DNA of 64,000 nt from Falsiroseomonas sp041690465 (GTDB taxonomy: Bacteria > Pseudomonadota > Alphaproteobacteria > Acetobacterales > Acetobacteraceae): the NCBI RefSeq assembly GCF_041690465.1, contig NZ_JAWLHG010000018.1, positions 36,522-100,521 of the forward strand, in the 5' to 3' direction. Under the pieces are notes generated by a model, which saw only the letters and a list, made by a program, of their open reading frames with translations, searched no databases and had not been told where the DNA came from. The position numbers and the translations under genes were made by a program. This document shows positions 59,796-64,000 of this stretch, piece by piece (position 1 is the stretch's first letter; each line of letters opens with the position of its first letter).

Positions 59796-60193
59796 CGTCG
59801 CATCTCCCGCCCCGGATCGGCCTGGCCGAGCAGCGAGACATGCGCCGAGACCACGCGCCAGCCCTCAGGCATACGCGCCATGATCTTGGTCTCGCGCCCG
59901 ATGAGCCCGGTGCCGACGCGCTCGTATTCCAGATGCGTCGCTGCGAAGTCGCGGCCGAAGGCGACGATGTGGACCTTCTTCTGCACCCGCGGCGCATAGC
60001 CCTTCACCCCGGCCCGGAAGGCGCGGATCGCGTCATGGCCGTAGAGGATCTCGGTGATGCCGAAGCGGACGGTGCGCGGATCGGCCCAGAAGATGGCATC
60101 GAGCACCGCGGTCTCATTGGCCATCAGCGCGGCCTCGTAGCGGTCGAAGACGGCGCGGACCTCCGCCAGCACCGCCGGATCGTCGAGTTGCAC
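59792..60193 (-). CDS. AtzH/HpxZ-like protein (DUF3225, SnoaL-type fold)
   Basis: A 133-aa protein of the nuclear-transport-factor-2-like fold: DRYEAALMANETAVLDAIF, TVRFGITEILYGHDAIRAFR and a C-terminal EGWRVVSAHVSLLG are diagnostic of DUF3225. Relatives are linked with amidase partners in oxalurate and cyanurate catabolism, often as stabilisers or decarboxylase-like helpers. GTG 60193 has AGGGGG six bases upstream. It is translationally coupled to the DadA-like gene. Confidence 0.85.
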   Translation of the reverse strand: MQLDDPAVLAEVRAVFDRYEAALMANETAVLDAIFWADPRTVRFGITEILYGHDAIRAFRAGVKGYAPRVQKKVHIVAFGRDFAATHLEYERVGTGLIGRETKIMARMPEGWRVVSAHVSLLGQADPGREMRR

Positions 60194-60351
60194 GCCACGC
60201 CCCCTGTCCTGCCGGCGGCGAGACTGCCCTGCCGCCGGTGCGCTGCAAAGCCGCCGAGGCGGCGAGCCGGCCACGCCGGCGCCGCAACGGGTTCATCTTT
60301 CGCGCATGATCCGTAGCCAGCATGCTTGCTGCCCAACCCGGAGCCACCGAC

Positions 60352-61035
60352 ATGCCGGATGCCGAGTCGCGCCCGTCCCGAACCCGCCAGGGGGTGCAGG
60401 TGCGCGCGCTGGCGCGCACGCTGTCGCTGGCGCTGCTGCTGACCGCCGCCGCCTGCGCCGGGGCGCCGGGCGAGGCGGCACAGACCCTGGCGCCGACGCC
60501 GATGGGCAAGCCTGGCGCCGCGCTGCGCCATGCCGCCGACATCCCCGGCCCCGCCTGCGCCAGCGAGCACCGCCTGGTGATCGAGGAAGCGCTCGGCCTG
60601 GCCCGGCAACGCATGGCGGAGGCCATCCGCCTGGTGCGGGAGCAGCCGGAGCATGGCCATCTGCGGCGCTGGTTCGGCACCACCCCACCGCCGGAGATCC
60701 AGGAGCGGCTGCGGCTGACCGCCGTCTGGCTGGACCAGCCGGAGCGCTTCAAGCTGCTCTGCAACGACCCGCCCGCCTGCCGGGGCGCGCGCATGGCCTA
60801 TGCCGCGCCCTCGCGCCGCATCGTCGGCCTCTGCCCGGCCTTCTTCCGCGCCAGCGCGACGGGCTTCGACACCAGCTGGGGGGTGCTGATCCACGAGGCC
60901 TCGCATCTCGGCGCCGGCACCGATGACCACGCCTACGGCCCCCAGGCGGCACTCATCCTGGCCAAGGCGGACCCGCAGCGCGCGGCGCGGAACGCCGACA
61001 ACTACGAGTATTTCGTGGAGACGCTGCCGCGCTGA
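60352..61035 (+). CDS. Predicted M35-type (aspzincin) metalloendopeptidase lipoprotein
   Basis: A 227-aa exported protein with a hydrophobic signal (LARTLSLALLL) and a lipobox-like TAAAC ending at Cys35. The zinc site is H181-E-x-x-H185 followed by GTDDHAYG (189-196), which fits the aspzincin HExxH + GTxDxxYG pattern with Asp192 as third ligand. NADNYEYFVE near the end is also typical of M35/peptidyl-Lys metalloendopeptidases. It would cleave peptides at the outer face of the cell. ATG 60352 has CGGAG nine bases upstream. Confidence 0.85.
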   Translation: MPDAESRPSRTRQGVQVRALARTLSLALLLTAAACAGAPGEAAQTLAPTPMGKPGAALRHAADIPGPACASEHRLVIEEALGLARQRMAEAIRLVREQPEHGHLRRWFGTTPPPEIQERLRLTAVWLDQPERFKLLCNDPPACRGARMAYAAPSRRIVGLCPAFFRASATGFDTSWGVLIHEASHLGAGTDDHAYGPQAALILAKADPQRAARNADNYEYFVETLPR

Positions 61036-61140
61036 GCCCGCGGGCCGCTCGCCGCGCCTCCTGGCTGTGGCCCCGACGCAACTACGGCAAAATCGTGGCG
61101 ACCCGGCGGATTTACGGGTTCACCGCATCGTGCTGGTTGG

Positions 61141-61156
61141 CGTATACAATAATACG
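61141..61156. promoter_or_regulatory. CGTAT-N6-ATACG dyad upstream of the GH1-like gene
   Basis: A 5-bp inverted repeat with an AT-rich ACAATA centre, which stands out in this GC-rich region and overlaps a TACAAT -10-like hexamer (61145-61150). It lies 67 bases upstream of the GH1-like start. The pattern resembles GntR-type operators, but no GntR gene is in the window. Confidence 0.4.
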
Positions 61157-61223
61157 TGAGCGCAAGGCGGTCGAGACATCCGGCCGCCGCGCAACACGCG
61201 ACGCCATTGCCAGGAGCCGCTTC

Positions 61224-62489
61224 ATGCTCGACGCCGCCCTTCCCGCCGGCGAGACGCGCGCGCAACTCGCGCCGCATCACGGCTTCCTCTTCGCCACCGG
61301 CATCGAGAACAGCGCACCGACCATCCAGGGCGGCCGCATCCGGCGCGACCAGATGGCGGAGTGCGGCCATTACGACCGCTGGCGCGAGGATTTCGCGCTG
61401 GTGAAGGAGCTGGGCTGCGACGCGCTGCGCTACGGCCCGCAGCTGCACACGACGCTGCGCGCGCCGGGCCTGCACAGCTGGGACTTCGCCGATGAGGGCT
61501 TCGCCGAGCTGAAGCGCCTCGGCATCCGCCCGATCGTGGATCTCTGCCACTTCGGCGTGCCCGACTGGATCGGCGACTTCCAGAATCCGGACTTCCCGGC
61601 CCTGTTCGCCGACTATGCCGGCGCCTTCGCCCGGCGTTTCCCCTGGGTGCAGCTCTACACGCCGGTGAACGAGATGTTCATCACCGCCGTCTTCAGCGCG
61701 AAATACGGCTGGTGGAACGAGCAGCGCCACGATGACCGGAGCTACGTCACCGCCATCCGCAACATCGTCCGCGCCAACCTGCTGGCGATGCGCGAGATCC
61801 TGCGCGTGCGCCCCGACGCCATCTTCATCCAGTCCGAGAGCACCGAGGCCTTCCACGCCGAATGCCCCGCCGCCCTGCCGCATGCCGAGTTCCGCAACGC
61901 CGAGCGCTTCCTGACGCTCGACCTCAACTACGGCCGCCGCGTGGACAGCTTGATGTACGAGTTCCTGATGGACAACGGCATGTCGCGCGAGGACTACCAT
62001 TTCTTCCTGCGCGAGGCCCCTGCCCTGAAGCGCCATTGCGTGATGGGCAATGACTGGTACCAGACCAACGAGCACATCCTGAACGCGCATGGCCATGGCC
62101 GCTGGGCGGGCGAGGTGTTCGGCTATGACACCGTCACCCGCGACTACCATGCCCGCTACGGCCTGCCGGTGATGCACACCGAAACCAACCTCGACGAGGG
62201 CCCGCGCGGCGACGAGGCGGAGCACTGGCTGTGGAAGCAGTGGTCCGGCATTCTGCGGCTGCGCCGGGACGGCGTGCCGGTGCTCGGCTTCACCTGGTAT
62301 TCGCTGACCGACCAGATCGACTGGACGCATGCGCTGCGCGAGCAGCGCGGCGACGTGAACCCGCGCGGCCTCTACGACCTCGACCGCAAGCCGCGCCGCG
62401 TCGGCCTGGCCTACAAGCGGCTGATCGAGACCTGGCGCGAGGTGCTGCCCACCCAGAGCTGGTGCCTGCAGGTGCCGCTGGCAGCCTGA
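61224..62489 (+). CDS. GH1-like glycosidase-family protein
   Basis: A 421-aa TIM-barrel protein. The acid/base region is YTPVNEMF (compare TFNEP in GH1) and a candidate nucleophile is in VMHTETNLDE. Sugar-binding-like segments GFLFATGIENSAP and WYSLTDQIDW fit the clan. It has no signal peptide. Such GH1-like proteins are also found fused to sugar-nucleotide reductases. ATG 61224 has CCAGGAG upstream. Activity on glucosides is plausible but the divergent active site leaves doubt. Confidence 0.8.
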   Translation: MLDAALPAGETRAQLAPHHGFLFATGIENSAPTIQGGRIRRDQMAECGHYDRWREDFALVKELGCDALRYGPQLHTTLRAPGLHSWDFADEGFAELKRLGIRPIVDLCHFGVPDWIGDFQNPDFPALFADYAGAFARRFPWVQLYTPVNEMFITAVFSAKYGWWNEQRHDDRSYVTAIRNIVRANLLAMREILRVRPDAIFIQSESTEAFHAECPAALPHAEFRNAERFLTLDLNYGRRVDSLMYEFLMDNGMSREDYHFFLREAPALKRHCVMGNDWYQTNEHILNAHGHGRWAGEVFGYDTVTRDYHARYGLPVMHTETNLDEGPRGDEAEHWLWKQWSGILRLRRDGVPVLGFTWYSLTDQIDWTHALREQRGDVNPRGLYDLDRKPRRVGLAYKRLIETWREVLPTQSWCLQVPLAA

Positions 62490-62559
62490 CGGTTCGCGGC
62501 GCCGCCTTGCCCCGGAGCGCGGCGCCCGCCACCCTGCCGCTTTCCGTGGGAGGCGCCGC

Positions 62560-63495
62560 ATGGCTGGCAAGCTCGATCGCAAGGTCATCATCACCTGCGC
62601 CGTGACGGGCGCGATCCACACCCCCTCCATGTCGCCGCACCTGCCGGTGACCGCGCAGGAGATCGCCGACGCCGCGATCGGCGCGGCGGAGGCGGGTGCC
62701 GCGATCGTCCACCTCCATGCCCGCGACCCGAAGGATGGCCGCCCCGACCAGTCGCCGGAAGCCTTCGAACCCTTCCTGCGCGTCATCAAGCAGCGCAGCG
62801 ACTGCGTGGTGAACCTCACCACCGGCGGCGCACCGACCATGACTATCCAGCAGCGGGTCGCCCCGGCCGCCACGTTCAGGCCCGAGGTCGCCAGCCTCAA
62901 CATGGGCTCGATGAATTTCGGCCTGTTCGGGATGCTCAACCGCTTCAAGAGCTTCAAGCACCAGTGGGAGGCCGACTACCTCGCCAACAAGGACATCGTC
63001 TTCCGCAACAGCTTCGCCGATATCGAATACATCCTGACCACCTGCGCCGAGAACGACACCCGCTTCGAGTTCGAGTGCTACGACACCGCGCATCTCTACA
63101 ACCTGCGCTATTTCCTCGACCGGGGCCTGGTGAAGGCGCCGCTGTTCATCCAGACCGTGTTCGGCATCCAGGGCGGCATCGGCAGCCATCCCGAGGACGT
63201 GCTGCACATGAAGCGCACCGCGGACCGGCTGTTCGGCGATGCCTACAGATGGAGCGTGCTCGGCGCCGGCGCCTCACAGCTGCGCGTCGCGGCCACGGCC
63301 GCGGCGATGGGCGGCAATGTGCGCGTCGGGTTGGAGGACTCGCTCTGGGCGGGCCCGGGAAGGCTGGCGGAGAGCAACGCCGAACAGGTACGGCTGGCGC
63401 GGCAGATCATCGAGGGACTCGGGCTCGAAGTGGCCACGCCTGCGGAGGCGCGGGAGATCCTGAGCCTCAAGGGCGGCGACAAGGTGGCGTTCTGA
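62560..63495 (+). CDS. Beta-keto acid cleavage enzyme (BKACE/Kce family, DUF849)
   Basis: A 311-aa Zn-dependent TIM-barrel enzyme. VIITCAVTGAIHTPSMSPHL, the metal motif IVHLHARDPKDGRPDQ, NLTTGGAPTM and GIGSHPEDV match 3-keto-5-aminohexanoate cleavage enzymes, which condense a beta-keto acid with acetyl-CoA and split it. BKACE substrates range from lysine-fermentation intermediates to carnitine derivatives. It is in the same direction as the GH1-like gene, 70 bases downstream. Confidence 0.93.
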   Translation: MAGKLDRKVIITCAVTGAIHTPSMSPHLPVTAQEIADAAIGAAEAGAAIVHLHARDPKDGRPDQSPEAFEPFLRVIKQRSDCVVNLTTGGAPTMTIQQRVAPAATFRPEVASLNMGSMNFGLFGMLNRFKSFKHQWEADYLANKDIVFRNSFADIEYILTTCAENDTRFEFECYDTAHLYNLRYFLDRGLVKAPLFIQTVFGIQGGIGSHPEDVLHMKRTADRLFGDAYRWSVLGAGASQLRVAATAAAMGGNVRVGLEDSLWAGPGRLAESNAEQVRLARQIIEGLGLEVATPAEAREILSLKGGDKVAF

Positions 63496-63574
63496 CGCGG
63501 CGGAGCGGCGCTCCCGGCTTCGCTGCTGGCCTTTGGGCTGAGCATCCCGTTCGGCGTCTCGTTTCGTCTGGCCC

Positions 63575-63856
63575 ATGCTGTTCCACGGTGCGCTCGGCCA
63601 GCTCGCGGGCGCCCTCTCGCGGCTCTCCGGACCTGCCGCATGGGGCTGGGCCGGGGCGACCGTTGCGGCGTTCGTGCTGGCCAACCTGGCTGTGCTCGGC
63701 GATCTTCTCCTGCCGCCCGCCGCGGTCATGCTGGTCCTCGACCGGATCGAGCCGCGCGCCGCCCTGGTCGTCTTCGCCCTCGCCGTCTGGCCCGCGACGC
63801 GCCGCAGCCCTCCCGGCGATCATCCCAGCCCGCAGGAGGGGCAGGCCCGCCCGTGA
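63575..63856 (+). CDS. Small predicted membrane protein (93 aa)
   Basis: A 93-aa protein with two hydrophobic stretches (GWAGATVAAFVLANLAVLGD and PPAAVMLVLDRIEPRAALVV) and a basic, proline-rich tail, so probably a small inner-membrane protein. Codon use is good but the ATG at 63575 has no clear ribosome binding site. No homologous family is recognised. Confidence 0.45.
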   Translation: MLFHGALGQLAGALSRLSGPAAWGWAGATVAAFVLANLAVLGDLLLPPAAVMLVLDRIEPRAALVVFALAVWPATRRSPPGDHPSPQEGQARP

Positions 63857-63903
63857 CCTCCGGAGTCCGGATTCCGGACCGCCGTGCCCGCGGCATCGTG
63901 TGC

Positions 63904-64000
63904 TAGACCATTATTGGCCTGACTGTGCATAGCCGCAGTGTCGCAGGTAGTCGGTGCATTCTTCGGGGCTGAAGCGGTCAAGGAGGTTGCCGATGGCGTT
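63904..64000 (-). mobile_element. Right-truncated edge of an IS630-family element
   Basis: The last roughly 97 bases appear to be the 3' end of an insertion sequence, entering the window from the right. A TA at 63904-63905 near the boundary would suit the TA target of IS630 elements. The terminal repeat itself cannot be verified without the other end. Confidence 0.5.
63911..64000 (-). CDS. IS630-family transposase, C-terminal fragment
   Basis: The visible 29 residues include LLDRFSPEECTDYLRHCGY, which matches the usual C-terminus of IS630-family transposases (FSPEEC followed by a Gly-Tyr-containing end). The stop codon is TAA at 63911-63913. The rest of the gene, including the DDE residues, lies beyond the window, so whether it is intact is unknown. 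Confidence 0.7.
   Translation of the reverse strand, partial: NAIGNLLDRFSPEECTDYLRHCGYAQSGQ

Overview
The window is about 64 kb of very GC-rich, densely coding DNA with a strong G/C preference at third codon positions. It looks like a chromosomal segment of an alphaproteobacterium, most likely Acetobacteraceae of the Roseomonas type. Three things support this. The lexA promoter carries an alphaproteobacterial SOS box (GAAC-N7-GAAC). The order trpG-trpD-trpC-moaC-moeA-lexA followed by opposed comEC and gltX is typical of alphaproteobacteria. There are also several orphan solute-binding proteins of the Bug/TctC type. The family-level assignment is inference. No rRNA or tRNA gene, CRISPR array or prophage was recognised. 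The only mobile DNA seen is the edge of an IS630-type element at the right end.

Layout. (1) 1-3.5 kb: a phthalate-dioxygenase-like module. A truncated Rieske oxygenase diverges from a reductase, a Gfo/Idh/MocA dehydrogenase, a 60-aa protein and a MarR regulator; two CTTAG-N4-CTAAG dyads lie between the divergent genes. (2) 3.6-8.1 kb: a Tat-type peptide/opine-family binding protein and two amidohydrolases. (3) 8.1-12 kb: a BisC/TorA-like molybdoenzyme coupled to a PhoX-like secreted protein. (4) 12-17.7 kb: class III aminotransferase, XRE-cupin regulator, polyprenyl diphosphate synthase, a TrmN6-like methyltransferase and a SCO protein. (5) 17.8-21 kb: a class Ia ribonucleotide reductase operon with a 71-aa gene between nrdA and nrdB. 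(6) 21.4-28.9 kb: a Bug binding protein, an SDR and a DapA-like aldolase, then several uncharacterised proteins. (7) 27.9-32.1 kb: a DeoR regulator, HAD phosphatase, glpD and a beta-propeller glycosidase-like gene in one direction. (8) 32.2-39.6 kb: AI-2E-type permease, radical SAM protein, EmrAB-type efflux pair, UPF0173 hydrolase and RidA. (9) 39.6-44.5 kb: the PrkA-YeaH-SpoVR stress module. (10) 44.9-54.1 kb: the trp-moa-lexA-comEC-gltX housekeeping block. (11) 54.2-64 kb: accessory metabolism (hydrolase, Bug protein with racemase, a two-domain cold-shock protein, D-amino-acid dehydrogenase with an AtzH/HpxZ-like partner, an aspzincin lipoprotein, a GH1-like protein, a BKACE enzyme) and the IS630 end.

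How the genes fit together. The accessory parts point to a soil or water heterotroph that scavenges aromatic acids, amino or N-heterocyclic compounds and carboxylates. The housekeeping block supplies tryptophan, molybdenum cofactor and SOS control. The molybdoenzyme at 9.7-12 kb would use the cofactor made with MoaC and MoeA. Many genes are coupled by ATGA, GTGA or TTGA overlaps, and GTG or TTG starts are common; several starts below were chosen from the ribosome binding site.
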